Notes: a model not told the origin generated them from the sequence alone. A stretch of 64,000 bases of DNA from Ascaphus truei (GCA_036426205.1 CM071574.1:10616020-10680019); one strand, 5' to 3'; positions 35,426 to 48,090 are shown, counted from the stretch's first letter. Program-made: numbers and translations.

Positions 35426-36049
35426 ACCAATGCAAGCAAGTACACCCTTAATTGCAGGGTCTTTACAGAATACATCTAAGTGTAGATATGTAAAACAGCA
35501 AAAGAGGCATTCTGAAAAATATTACCACTATTTCACTTTTTTGCAGCGACAATCATGCAAACATCCAGACAAATCAAAGCAGCAATGTCAGCCACAATTA
35601 AAATAGATATTTTCGCATTCATAGAACCACTCTATTTTTAGCTCCGGGGACCCCGTTCCAGGGATGCTTACTGTTTTATGTGTTTCCTGGTTATTGAAAC
35701 ATGGCATGTCATCCAATAGGCAGCCACAACATCATCTGTCACAGCTTCTTATTGACCTGCACTTAAAACTGAAAGTGACTCAAGAGTGGAAGTTTCACTG
35801 AGGCTGAAAGCAGCATGTTGCAGCTCCTTAGGACTTCCTGGTTCAAATACTGTCAAAATCAATTAAAAAAAAGAAATAAGCAGGTGGGATTGCTGCCTTA
35901 GTGGATATAACGTATTTTACATTCCACAATTTTCAATTAAATATATTTGTCTTTAAAGACAATTTTACATGCACGGATTACTTTTAAAGCAGCTGTGTAC
36001 TTGTTTGGTTTTTTTAATGTAGAGAATGAGAAATACAGTACACACACAA
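35426..36049. other. No gene seen
   Basis: AT-rich noncoding DNA. Confidence 0.35.
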
Positions 36050-36620
36050 TAAGCCAGCTCAAAACTGAAACCCACAGTATTATTTATGTTTATACATAAT
36101 GATGCCAACTGGAGTGCTACTGGAAAGTGACCTCAAATATAAAACAGAAGACGAAGAAGCCCCTGTGTATATCACATTTGCATATCTGAAGAAGTTGTCA
36201 GTGTACGATGAAACGCGTAAGGCGGACCAAGTCTTCAGAAGTGCGGCTGTCGCACTGCGTTACCGTGTGTCGTGATGTTCAATACAGAATCACCCTTTTG
36301 ACTGGCTGTGGATTGGAGAGATTGATTTGAGTGCTACAGCCACGATCCCACCCACAGCGGAGCCTGGGACTGCGCCGGGTGTGCATCACTGCCAGGTCAT
36401 TGGCAAAGCGGAAGACGCACAACACGAACTACACGCGGAGAGACAGTGAGGAGTATACTGTGCCGAGCTGGGGCCTGTCTGAGTATTATACTCAAATCTG
36501 CGAGCTCTCAGCCGTTGTTTGTGAGTTGAACCACAATTGATTTTATTAGTGTAATAAATTGTTCAAGCAATATTACACAAGGAGAGCGCACCTCTCTTTT
36601 CCCTTCCCTTTTATCTTTTT
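36050..36620 (+). repeat. Penelope terminal (pLTR-like) region
   Basis: Carries CTGAAGAAG...GAAACGCGTAAGG at 36186-36219, like the piece at 5838. The downstream part has GTAATAAATTG near 36550 and GCGCACCTCTC near 36588. No Penelope coding region adjoins. Confidence 0.5.
36186..36219 (+). ncRNA. Hammerhead-like motif
   Basis: CTGAAGA, then GTTGT...ACGAT able to pair (with G-U), then GAAACGCG. Order fits the hammerhead core. Stem I and cleavage site not established. Confidence 0.35.
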
Positions 36621-36867
36621 ACAGATTATCTCTGAGATTAGTTTCTCTTGTGGAGAAGGCTGCCAGGATCTCCCAAATCTCCACTTTAGATCATTGATTT
36701 TTTTATTTCTTGCTTGGACTTTATGCAAGGACTGAGTATATTTTATTGTGTTTAGTTATTTTCTATTTACAGGATTAGTGTGTTATAGGTTCCTTCTATT
36801 AACATTTTAGTCCTCTTAGAGTCATATCTATTAGATTTTCTTCATTCTAGCTGTTTTATATTTGTTC

Positions 36868-36894
36868 TCTCTCTCTCGCTCTCTCGCTCTCTCA

Positions 36895-36942
<48 letters not shown>

Positions 36943-36960
36943 TCTCTCTCTCTCTCTCTG
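36868..36960. repeat. (CT)n simple repeat
   Basis: CTCTCTCTCG-type run. Confidence 0.9.
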
Positions 36961-37059
36961 CCATGGCTGGTCCCGGCTATCTTTCTGCCTTCCTGTCACA
37001 TAAGTTCTAATAGCTACAGACAGTGACTGCCTCTCTGAGTGACAGGGGTGGAGGTGAAC

Positions 37060-37500
37060 AGAAGTCTGTGTAAAGCCAATCATGGTGCAGACACTGTGCC
37101 CTCCCCCTCTGAGCTTAGGGAGGAAGTGTTCAAATTATAGGAGTTAAGCTCAGGCCCTCCTCTGAGGGGGGGAGTCCGTTCAAGTTCCTCCCGGCTGGGA
37201 GTGAGACGTGCCTTCAGCCCCTCCTGGGGCTGAGTGAGCTCAGATCTGTGCAGAGCGCAAGGCCCCAATATTACCTGCTGGCCAGCACCATCAAGGGGTC
37301 TGGGACACATTCTTCACTATGATGCAAACGCTGTAATACCAACTGCAGTGGCTGCACCAATAAAGACCCTTTTTATATACTTCTGCCTAAGTAGCAGTCT
37401 ATTGGGCAGAGGTATGGGAGAAAAGACTGTCATGGTGGGGACTGCCTCCAGCTCTGCTGGAGCCTACTGTGACTGGAGGCGCTAACACCTATGAGAAGAA
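37060..37500 (+). repeat. Possible LTR-type repeat
   Basis: GC-richer block with a CCAATCATGG box, an AATAAA at 37359 and a GAGGGG-rich centre. It has the look of an LTR, but I found no matching copy or target duplication in the window. Confidence 0.25.
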
Positions 37501-40310
37501 CCATAGCGGAGTCTGGCTCTGTCCCCCGGTTATGGCGCGCGTCAGCATCGTGGGGCACTCACACATAACGCATGTGCAATGCCCCCCAGCTGCGTGTCAA
37601 CTACCCTCATCACGCCCACCTGTCTCCTGCATCACTCCACCTATCCTTGCCTCTGCTGAGGCCGCACCTCTACTCCTCCCCTCTCTCTCATTGGTCCTGG
37701 TTACAGGCTGGATGTTGTTGGCATTCCTTCATGTTAGTATCTGTTTACCCGCCAGACCGGAACTGGTATAAAGTAAAAAGATTTCTTGGTAAGGTCAGCC
37801 TAAAGTCGTCAAAATTCCTTAAACCAAAATTAATATCGCACCCGGTCAAAAAAAAATTGGCTACTTTTATCACAATTTATCACAATTGTATGACCTCAAG
37901 GACATGCAATAAAGTTGTCTGTAGAACATGAAAAGCGTATATATATATAAAAAAAATCAGAAATGCATTAAATCAACAGAACTAGGATATTGAGTTTATA
38001 CTGATGGATTATATTGATATTATAACTTGCAAATTTAGACAGAATTTATTCTAATACTGTAGTTCTATAGAGGTGTATACTATATCTTTAAATAGATGTT
38101 GTTTGGTTTTCTTGCCAGATTGTATTACAGTGAATAGCAAGGTATGTGGATTAAATGTTACTTGTAACCAATGTACCTTTGACTCTTTGCTCTTTACCAA
38201 CAAACAACTTTAGTATTTGAAAATCCCACTGCACATGTCACTATTAGCACAGGTCACCGACGTACAGTTGAATTGCTCTGCTACTCATCTGCAAGAGTTC
38301 ACTCAGAGCCGGTGTACATTGCAGTGTTCCTCATTACAAACTGTAGTATAAATGTGTCCACCCAAACTGTGAAAGAAGTCAAATTCACTCACCCAGATAA
38401 AGGCATTCATGTTTTTTTCAATGTAGCGAAAGAAAATGGCTGACAACATCAATCAGTCAAAAAGTCAGTCATTCATTCAAATGTTATTCAACCTGAAACA
38501 ATACAGTATATAGTGCAGTGTATGGATGCGAATCTAGTGAGGTCTCAAAAATAAACCTAACAGAAATCTTAATAAAATATGCATTTAAATAATACATAAT
38601 ATATATTGTAGCACAATATTAAGCATATTACCATGTGTTCCAAACTAAATATATTAACATTTGTTTTTCTTTCTTTACCTTTTCAAAGTGCACCTCAACA
38701 CTGTGACAATAAGGGCAATGAGGCTCTTATAATAAAGGTGAAGACCAGCCATTGCCCTATCATCTGGATGAATGTATACATGGTTGCTCTGTATATACAT
38801 CTGATTGTGGCTCATCTGAACCAATATATTATGTGAATGTATATGTGTCCAACTTTATTTTCTATTTCAGTATTTGTGTTTTTCTAACTGTGTTTCTTTG
38901 TTCCCTGGGTATACTTGGCTGGCAAAACACTTATACAGCCTACACACCCAGAGATCACGGTTTAGCTGGTTCCACAAGGGGGCTGAGGACAAAGGAGAGT
39001 GGGGATGTGCCAACCTCCTACTGTATATGTGAGCCATTGCCTGCCCCAGACAGATAGGTGCCTATTTCATCAAGATACAGCAGGTCAGTATTGAGACTGT
39101 GCTGTTCTCATTGACTAGTTTGTAATGCCTGCACTCCTTGCCTCAGCCTCTCCGTCACACCCCCAGCCTAGATAGGCCAAAACAGGCAAGTCATTGCGCT
39201 GTGATTGGCCCAAAACACAGAATCTGAGCTGTAATTGGTTGCCACCCCATTCTCCATGATTTCCTATGGAGTCGGACAATCTAGAAAAGGTGCAGCCAAT
39301 CTCAGCTCCACAGACATGCTGAGACTAGCATTGAGATTAACTAAGCAGTGTACTGCTATAGGTTGGATGGACTGGAGGTACAGGATGGACTGTAGGTTGT
39401 GCCAGAGACATCTGGCATGGATTAACATTGGGTTCACAATCCGACGTTTTACTTTCCGATGGCGGTTTACAGAACGGATTCCGTCTGTCAACAGAGGACC
39501 ACCTGTATTCCCTGTGTGGAGTGAGTATAGCTCTGCTGGTGATAGTTCCAGCCGAAATAAATACCTGTTTATTTGATCTCTATGTCCTGTCTGGTGCTTG
39601 ATCCGTGAAAGAGTTCTGTTTTCCCGTGACAACCACATTGAATCAGGCCTCTCCTGCCTTTCCTTGGACATTTCTAAATTGAAGAAAAATAGAACAGCTA
39701 GACAAATATAGATTTAGAGGAAGCCTTGACCGTGTACAAAGAGCACGAATTAAGAGTAATGTCAACAGAATCGGAATGGAAAAGGAAGACACCCCCTGTC
39801 TTTTTCAAGATGTTTGAGAGTGAAATGTGACCACATATTCAACCATATGGTTGGGATGCCGATAAATCTATGGCTCTGATAGCAGATTCCAATCTGATAA
39901 TGTCACTGACTGCCACATCCAATAGTCAAGGATGCTAAGCTTTAGCATGCCTTTACTTCCATTCATATGAATGGGAGTTCAAACACACTAACATTTAGCC
40001 AAATCCCTTTTGTGGATCTGGGACAAGATGAGATAAACAGAATTATTTTTTAAAGAGGCAATAATGTATCCCTAACATGATTGTAATCATTAAAATCATA
40101 ATGATATAAATAAGTACATTTTGGGGATTTGTGAAGAAAACAAATTAGGTATTTACCTTGTAACTGGCCACACTATTGTAGGATGCATTTTGCACAAAGT
40201 TAATTTTCAATTATATTGCACCACTACATTATTATACATGTTTAGCCCCATAATTATTACAACTAAAATAAATCAATAGTTTGCAAAATATTAGTTTAAA
40301 CTACAGTATA
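37501..40310. other. No gene seen
   Basis: Noncoding DNA. Opposed ORFs around 39235-39671 sit in a GC-richer block with an AATAAA at 39557, possibly another LTR end. No domain recognised. Confidence 0.35.
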
Positions 40311-40859
40311 GATGGGCAGGTTTGCAGGTTGAAAATTCGGGAACTGCAAAGTTTGATGTCTCAGTCGAATTCGAAACAAATTTTGGACATCCAGGCAATA
40401 TCTATATAATATATCGATAATATAGATATAGATAGATATATATATATATATAAATATTTATTTATTTTTTTAAATAAACTAAGCAAGCTTTTGGGTTTGC
40501 TAATGAAAAACTTGCAAATTTAAGACAGAATGATCCTGCTTATTTTTATATTTTTCCATAATTTTTTACAAAACCAAATCGAGCTCCAGCAAAATAAATG
40601 CATAGAAAATGTTTATGCCCAAAACTAAAACATCAGTGAAAGTGCCCAGCATTAGTTAAAATATACCATTTACATATCAATTAATATCAGGGGTCTAGTT
40701 ATAAAGTACATAGATAAACTAAATAATATTATCCTAGAGAGCAGAACATAGGGTGCATATGTGATATAGGGGTAGATCCAAAGAAGGCCGCTAATTTAGT
40801 GCAAATAACTTAACATTCTCGAAATATGTAACAGACCTGACAATCCTCCTTATTAACCG

Positions 40860-41120
40860 TGTAACGGGTATTCCCCCACCCAATCGCATATAGAGTGTAT
40901 GTGCGGGGAACCTAATGTTACCAGGTGTGGTGCGTTATACCTGTCAGGCTCACAGGAGGCCTGAGCCTCCGTTAGTGAGAGCCTGAGGTGAATCTCTGGA
41001 ACGTTCTGGTTTGCAGCGCCTCCACCTGTGTAGGGTTCTAGAAATGTTGGAAGTTGGCTACACAGGACCCACATACACAATAAGCACATACACGGAGATG
41101 TATATAACCACTTTACTGTA
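40860..41120 (-). repeat. Left part of an LTR split by the 8.9-kb transposon
   Basis: Starts TGTAACGGG and carries the GCAGCGCCTCCACCTG block of the family at 1-1407 and 30325. It continues at 50045-51047, which ends GGCTACA. The duplication ACCG flanks the whole (40856-40859 and 51048-51051), so the LTR was intact before the transposon entered. Confidence 0.8.
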
Positions 41121-41145
41121 TACAGTGGCGGCCAATCTGAGTCTA
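41121..41145 (+). repeat. Left terminal inverted repeat
   Basis: TACAGTGGCGGCCAATCTGA followed by GTCTA. Pairs imperfectly with 50019-50044; ATCTGAGTCTA is identical. Confidence 0.7.
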
Positions 41146-41659
41146 TGACGGCTAGATCCGCGGTTCTCAGATTATCCCGGTTAGGTGCATTTTTTTGTTG
41201 TTTTCGCCCGGAGTGAACTGCGTTATTTTCGCGCTCGTGATATTACCATTTTATTCTCTCTGTCTGCAATACTGCAATGCCGTGTAAAAACTCAGGGGGG
41301 CGTTTGGGAGCTGTTGTCTTGGAAGTCTAATACCTTCGTGGTTCAACCTACGTCAGTACACAGTCTGTGTGTGCGCGCGCAGTAATTGTAAATTTGCATA
41401 TTTAAAGTATACATGCATTTGCAGTGCTGTGCTGCTGTAAGGTATGTCACATTTGAAAATTGTTGAAACGCATAAGCGTGTACAGTACTGTAACAGTGTC
41501 ACATTTCGGCATATACAGCGCTCTCCCCTCGCTCAGGATAATTAACTGCACTGCAGGATATTTCAACTTCTTATCTTCTGTGCAATGCAGTACATCTCTC
41601 CCACACTATTCCTTTGAACGTGTGTCTGGTTTCAATCACATTCCTGCTTGAAAGCAGGA

Positions 41660-42840
41660 ATTTACTGCGCATGCGCCTGTAACTTCGCCCACCACTGCTT
41701 GCTTGCCTGAGTGAGTGACCAAAAAAAAAATTAAACATTTTTATTGTAATTTTTTTTTTTTTTTCTCCACAAGAGACTGCAAAAACCATCTTACTGTATT
41801 ACGATATTCAATCTGTGCTGTAGCTTTTGACTGCGATCCTGCCCTGATTTGTGTGCTTTTTATGTTCTGTATTTGGGGGTGTATTATTATGATGAATTGC
41901 CTTTTTAAATCAAAGTATGTCTTTAGCTTTGAACTTCATGCAGCTGTACCCTGCAGCCCCCTCCCCCACGAATGCTAGCTCAAGGATTTGAAATTCCACG
42001 GAGTCGTTAATTTTCTGAATCTTGCCATTGTTTTCTTAATCCGTCCATAGCCGACCTACAAAGCCTCACTGCGCCTGTGTGTAATTCTCTTTGAGATGGG
42101 AGCTTGCTGCTTACTGCACATTAGTCACCCAACCCCCCCCCCCTCTCCACAGAGTCGTTAATTTTCGGAATCTTGCCATTGTGTTCTTAATCCGTCCATA
42201 GCCGACCTACAAAGCCTCACTGCGCCTGCATATAATTCTCTTTGAGATGCACCTGTAACTTCACCCACCACTGCTTGCTTGAGTGCCCCCCCAAATTTTT
42301 TTAATTATGATTTTTTAACTGTTATTTTATCCACAAGCCTGCAAAAAGAGTCTTGATATTACGATATTAAATCTGTGCGTTTGCCTGCACATGGTTGATT
42401 TGTGTGCTTTTTATGTACTGTATTTGGGGGGTGTAGGGTTCAAATTACAGTATTATGATGAACTGCCTTTTGAAATTACTGTACTCTACAGTACAGTATG
42501 TTATTTCTTTGAACTGCTGCACAACTAATCCTTCATCCCTCCCCCACGCACACACAAACTCTTATCGACAGACACCTCCACAGTGTCATTCATTTTCTGA
42601 AGTTAGTTAGTCATTGTGTTTTTAATCCGTCCCTAGCCGAGCGTCAATCGCCTCACTGCGCCTGCGTGTACTCTAATCCTTTTAGAGATGGGAGCTTGCT
42701 GCTTACTGCGCACGAGTCACCCAACCCCCTCTCTCCACAGAGTCGTTAATTTTCAGAATATTGCCATTGTGTTCTTAATCCGTCCATAGCTGACCTACAA
42801 AGCCTCAGTGCGCCTGCGTGTAATCATCCCCCCCCCCAAC
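41660..42840 (+). repeat. Tandem duplications in the transposon left arm
   Basis: CACCTGTAACTTC...CCACTGCTTGC at about 41673 recurs at 42249. The TCCACAAG...TTGTGTGCTTTTTATG block at 41765 recurs at 42330, giving a period of about 580 bp. GAGTCGTTAATTTTC followed by CCGTCCATAGC appears at 42001, 42152 and 42738, with a diverged copy near 42580. No coding potential seen; the arm may be regulatory. Confidence 0.7.
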
Positions 42841-43225
42841 CCTTTGAGGCTTTGTTTACGGTAACGCTTTGGAAAATCCCTTTTCGATTTTGAAATGTAA
42901 ATCCGATTTGCACAACATTGTGAGAATTGAGAGTTAAAAAAAACATTATCTGATTCATTGGTGTACTGTAGGGGTGGGGGGGGGAAGGTTGTGGTTGTTG
43001 TAAATGATTATGACTAGCAGGAATGTGAATAAATATTTATTTTATTTTATCAGGAACCAAAAAATACAAATATAAAAATAATCATGAATAATACATAATG
43101 CAGTCTTTATTAAGTTCTTTTGGCAGATTGAAATTGGATAAACATTTAGAAAACATTTCTAAAACATGGGGAAATATGAATAATGCACATTTATAAGAAT
43201 ATTATTTAATAATATATACTGTAAT

Positions 43226-43226
43226 G

Positions 43227-43300
<74 letters not shown>
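43226..43300. repeat. (TA)n microsatellite
   Basis: About 70 bp of pure TA inside the transposon, upstream of the transposase 3' end. Confidence 0.95.
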
Positions 43301-43302
<2 letters not shown>

Positions 43303-43825
43303 ATATTGTTTTTTCCGTCTTTATCTTGTTCCTCATTCTGTGTACAGTACAGTAGTTCATTGAGAGAGGAGAGGTTTTGTGTACATCATTACTGCTGTTT
43401 ATACTGTATACTGTACATTTTACTGTACAAACAGATTAGACTGGGCACAAAACCCCACCTCCCCCCAGGCCACCGTTTTTTCCTGAAATGACAAGAAAAC
43501 AAAAAATTAATGCAGTTATGTGCGTACTGTATTATGGCATTTTGTGATGTGTAGTTCTACTGTAGATGGCTGGTGCTGCTTTCTCTGGAAAGAAAAAAAT
43601 TGAGCAGTTAGTAGGCAATTACTGTAGTACTGTCAAACTAGTCTATACTGGAACTACTATATACTCTGACTACTGTTCAATACTATGTACTGTAACCTGA
43701 TGGCTGGTGCTGCTCTCTCTGTAAAGAAAACACTGTAACTACTGTATACTCTGACTATTGGGAAAGAAAAAATCTGTGCCATACTTACCTGTATCATACT
43801 GTACTTACAATACTACAGCACAGTA

Positions 43826-45706
43826 CTACTTTCCTGATGCTTGCCCATTACGCGCGATGACAATGGGCAACACAGTGGCAATATGGTCTATATATTTATT
43901 GCAGCGTTCCACGGTGAGTACGTCGTTCCAAAAACTCATTATGCCTTTCAACAACTCGTCCTTTTTGGAGGGTTTCACCACTTTCCGGATATGGTCCTTC
44001 AGCTGATGCCAGACCATTTCGATCGGATTGAAGTCTGGCGATCTGTCATTGGAAAAAAAGGACAATTAGTTTAAGAGATACAGTACACAGTAAAAACTGT
44101 GGGAAACAAATGAGACATGGTTACCGCACTTACTCCGCTGGCGTCTTCACCCAGTTGATACCGCGCTCATGGATATGCGCTGTTGACGCGGTGTGCTTCG
44201 GATCGTTGTCCTGGTAGAAGCGGTAACCATTCGGGAACTCGCGTGTGATGTATTGCACTATCTCAGGGACAATGTTGTCTTGGAAGAAAGCTTTATTCAT
44301 GATTGCTATAGCAAGAAAAGAAAAGTGCTCAAAAAACTGCACAATAGTACAGTACAGTGCATACAGTAAGGCTACACTAGTAAAGTACAGTGCATAAGGC
44401 TACATTATATTTGATATATTTTACCTTCAAAGATGACAATGTATCCTGGTCCACGCCTAGAGATGGCACCCCACACATGCAGCTTCACGGGGTGTTTTGG
44501 CCGCGGCTTCAAAGATATGCAGCCTTTTTTGTGGAGTGCAAAGCTTGCAAATCTCTCCAGCGACACAGTAAACTCATCAGTGAAGATGCAATCCTGGAAA
44601 GTTTCCCCACTGTCGATCCATGCCTGGGCCTGGACCACCCTTTTGATTTTTTTTGCGTCCCTTATCATGGGGTACGCTCTGTAATGACAAGGAATAAATA
44701 ATTTTAGCGGTACAGTACAGTTTCCTAAACAACACTTTTACCTCCTACTACGGTCCAGTACTAACCTCACACGTCCATATTTCCATCCAATGCTGTGTAT
44801 CATCTTCTTTATGCTGGTCTCTCATACAGCGAGATTGTGATTTTCCTGCAGAGTGTATTTGACCCTTAATGCACTCCTCTCATCATTCTCCTCACTTATT
44901 TTGTCCACCAGAAGAGTTGTCTCCCTACAATGTAAAGAAAAACATTCCAGTAAGTAAATAAATTAGAGACAGTAGACCAAGAGGATACAATATATTGTTC
45001 TATTAATATAGTATGCAGCAATAAAAAACTGTTGAAATATAAATATACAAAATATATATACTGTTGTAATATAAATATAAATATAGAAAATATATACACT
45101 GTTGTAATATAAATATAAATATAGAAAATATATACACTGTTGTACTATAAATATAAATATACAATATATATATACTGTTGTAATATAAATATAAATATAC
45201 AAAATATATACACTGTTGTATAACAAATATACAAAATATATACACTGTTGTACTATAAATATACAAAATATATACTGTATACTGTTGTAATATAAATATA
45301 CAAAATATATATACTGTTGTAATATAAATATACAATAGATATATACTGTTGTAATATAAATATAAATATACAAAATATATACACTGTTGTAATATAAATA
45401 TAAATATACCAAATATATATACTGTTGTAATATAAAAAAAAATATTAGATACAGTACTGTAGATGTACAGTACATTTTTGGATCAAATTTTTTTTCAAAG
45501 TTTTATAAATATACTTACGCATTAGTTACCCTTGGTGCCCTTTCGCGTTCTCTGTTTTTTCCGTGTGCATGATAGCTCACGGTGGTTGCTGGCACAACGA
45601 GGCCAGAAGTAGCTAACCAGCGCTGCTTAGCAGCAATTCGGTGTCCGCTCGTGTACATCTCCTTAATTCGCATGCTGAGATCCTTGGAAATCTTTTTAAC
45701 AACCAT
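43826..45706 (-). CDS. Tc1/mariner transposase, five exons, one in-frame TGA
   Basis: Exons on the minus strand: 45706-45519, 44924-44766, 44678-44425, 44305-44134, 44042-43826. All four introns are GT-AG (donors GTAAGT, GTTAGT, GTAAAA, GTAAGT; pyrimidine-rich acceptors). The exons sum to exactly 990 nt, 329 residues plus stop, the normal Tc1 transposase size. Exon 1 holds the N-terminal helix-turn-helix ([18 protein letters not shown]). Catalytic Asp lies in IFTDEF (exon 3), the second in QDNDPKHTA (exon 4), and Glu in [15 protein letters not shown] (exon 5). Between second Asp and Glu I count 32 residues, not the usual 34. It would cut and rejoin transposon ends at TA. Exon 2 contains TGA at 44822-44824, so this copy is probably dead. 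Start chosen at the Met before the helix-turn-helix. Confidence 0.85.
44990..45440 (-). repeat. Minisatellite in transposase intron 1
   Basis: About ten units of the form ACTGTTGTAATATAAATATA plus ACAAAATATAT, 35-60 bp each, with variable numbers of AAATAT. Frames across it give YIYIYI peptides that are not coding. Confidence 0.85.
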
Positions 45707-45963
45707 TGCTGCGAGTAGAAAGAAATACAAACACAAGAATGTATATTCGATGTTTAGTCGATGTGTATTCAATGTGCAGTGAATCCACAAAATGGATGGT
45801 GTATTTATACGGTAATGACTCATATTAGAGTACGCCCACTTTCAACACCTGTACCTCGCCGCCATGTATAAAAGGTTACACACTTTGCATAGCCCACCAC
45901 TCGATGATCTTTATCTGAACTTGCCCTTGTCCAGATACTGTACTGCATTGTGCCACCTGCTTC
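45707..45963. promoter_or_regulatory. Divergent promoter between transposase and BEN genes
   Basis: The transposase start (45706, minus) and a candidate BEN start (45964, plus) face away from each other across 257 bp. TATAAAAGG at 45867-45875 is placed to drive the plus-strand gene, with the ATG about 90 bp downstream. The shared spacer suggests coordinated expression; this is an inference. Confidence 0.5.
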
Positions 45964-47369
45964 CATGGAGCAACCCCGATTCTACGGACGCAGGAACCCT
46001 CTCGCCTCTGCTGTGCCTGTCAGGGCAAAAGCGACAGGCTAAGGCTAATAAAGAAAACCTTCTGCTGACCCCAAAGGCTAAGGGTTTTCATAGACGTCAG
46101 CCTTATTATGTCAAGAAGATATACGGTGATGTACTCTCAATGCAAAACGATTGGCAGCCAACCCATCGAACCCGCAGACCACCACCTCCCATATGCTTTG
46201 ATGACTCTGCCGCCGCTGTCCTGGAAATCTTCAGCCCGTCTTCTCCACCCCTCGTCCTCGATGCTGTCGCCGCCCTCCCGGAAACCCAAAGGCCATCTTC
46301 TCCAGTTCTATCCGACAACGCTGCCGCCTCTGAAATCCACGGGTCACTTTCTCCTTTGCTCTTAGATGACTCTGCTTCTCGCCCAGAAATCTAAAGGTCA
46401 CTTTATCCATCCCTCTTCGACGACGCTGCCGCTTCTCCTCTACCGGATATCCACAGGTCGCCTCCTCCACCTTTTTCGATGTCGCTGCCGCTTCTCTCCA
46501 TGGAAACCCCATCTCATCCTTCGTTGTACCCATCCACCCAGATGTCCACACGCCATGCACAAGAATCAGCTCATTAGACCAGATGCTGAATGGGATAATT
46601 GTGGATCTCCCCGGGAACTCTATTGTGCTAGCAAAGATAGATATGCTACTGGAGACCATGTTAAATGTGGATCAACGGATGCTAGATATGGATCAACGGA
46701 TGGATCGATGGAGAAGATAGAGGCTGACATAGTGGGTATACATCGTTTGCTCTGTGTTAATGCCCCTATTTCCCCGACGCTGGAGCAGGGGGGTTACATG
46801 GATGTGATGAATGGGAGCATCGACCCCCTTCCATCACCAAACGCACCCCCTCCACCAGAAGATGTAGTGTACATGTATGCCATTGAGGAGGACATGACAA
46901 CCCTGTCAAGACAACGCCAGGAGACAACACGGCGTCCAAGACCGGAGGAAAATTCCTCCCAGACAACCTACCATCGCCTGTTGCCTCAAGCACACCTGCT
47001 CGCAGAAGACCTACATTCGCTCGCATCGATACGGTGCCCGACATCACCCTGCAGGATCTGACACCGGCGCTTAGGGAGAAGTATAGGGTGATGAGTGCGG
47101 GTGCACCCCACAAGTATGCCTTGTTACTTTTTAAGCACCATGTTCCCTACTCATTGTACTGCGACTGGGCCTTCAAAGTGAACTACGACGGAAATCGCGT
47201 ACAAAAGGCGCTTCCTGCCAATTTCAGAAAGAACATTCTGGAAGAAATGCGGCGCTTTTATCCAATTACAGATCCTGTAATGAAAGGCGTTCGAGACTGC
47301 ATTAATGGCGTTTTGCGCCATGCAAGGAATCGGCCATGGACGGACAATGTGGTGGACTTTCTGGATTAA
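45964..47369 (+). pseudogene. BEN-domain cargo gene (frameshifted)
   Basis: C-terminal BEN domain at about 47100-47330: KYALLLFKHHVPYSLYC, then NGNRVQKALPANFR-like, RFYPITDPVMKGVRDCI and LRHAR, ending at TAA (47367). BEN domains bind DNA and chromatin in animal nuclei. The middle (46190-46480) encodes four or five degenerate units of about 19 residues rich in Pro, Ser and Asp (SSPxLxDxAA). A short coiled coil follows (MLLETMLNVDQRMLDMDQR, from 46640). The reading frame is broken: TAA at 46392 where CAA would preserve the repeat, TAG at 46575, and shifts near 46580, 46715 and 46935. Start uncertain: the ATG at 45864 overlaps the TATA box, so 45964 (MEQPRFYGRR) is preferred, needing one shift near 46030. 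Some shifts could instead be introns. Confidence 0.65.
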
Positions 47370-48090
47370 TCACGGGAACTGTAAGACCATACTGTTGTGC
47401 TGAACTGTGCTGTACTTTACATGTTTTGACCTGCTGTATATAAATAAAGAAGATGTTGTTGTGTGTTTTTTAACTTGTATTTATACAGAAATGTTTTAAC
47501 TTGCTGTACACACACACAGGACTTGCACAATTCCAGTCCCTGAGGGCCGCAAACAGGCACGGTTTTCAAGGTTGTCCTGAAAACTGGGCCTGTCTGCTGC
47601 CCTCGAGGACTGTAGTGGTGCAGGCCTGACTGACTGTTTTGCACACCATCCCACTGTACTGTATACTGTATGTTTCTTTAATAAAGTAGATGTTGCGTTT
47701 TGTATACTGTATTTTATGAATAAAGACTTTTTTTAATCACAGGTAAGACCATACTATTGTGCTGAACTGTATTGTACATGTTTTGACCTGCTGTACTTAA
47801 ATAAAGAAGATGTTGTTGTGTGTTTTTTAACTTGTATTTATACAAAAATGTTTTAACTTGCTGTACACACACACAGGACCTGCACAATTCCAGTCCTTGA
47901 GGGCCGCAAACAGGCACGGTTTTCAAGGTTGTCCTGAAAACCGGGCCTGTGTACTGCCCTCGAGGACTGTACTGGTGCAGACTGTTTTGCACACCATCCC
48001 ACTGTATATGTTTTGACTTGCCGTTCTTTGATAAAGGAGATGTTGCGGTTTGTATATTTTATGAATAAAGAATGTGTTTTTAAAACATGG
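47370..48090 (+). repeat. Tandem duplication of the BEN gene 3' region
   Basis: Two copies with a period of about 360 bp (from 47370 and 47732). Each has ACATGTTTTGACCTGCTG, an AAATAAAGAAGATG poly(A)-type signal, a hairpin MITE-like TTCCAGTCC...GAGGACTG segment, and another ATAAAG signal. Duplicated poly(A) sites would give alternative 3' ends. Confidence 0.75.

Noticed and set aside
39235..39671. Opposed ORFs of 113 and 135 codons
   Set aside because: Same block read on both strands, with an AATAAA; more like a repeat end than a gene.
41441..41475. GTTGAAACGCATAAGCG as another hammerhead-like site
   Set aside because: No CTGANGA box at the right distance, and no Penelope sequence nearby.
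44896..45475. Overlapping minus-strand ORFs of Tyr/Ile-rich peptide
   Set aside because: They are translations of the AT minisatellite in transposase intron 1.
46106..46659. Minus-strand ORFs opposite the BEN gene
   Set aside because: Mirror frames of the Pro/Asp repeat units on the plus strand.
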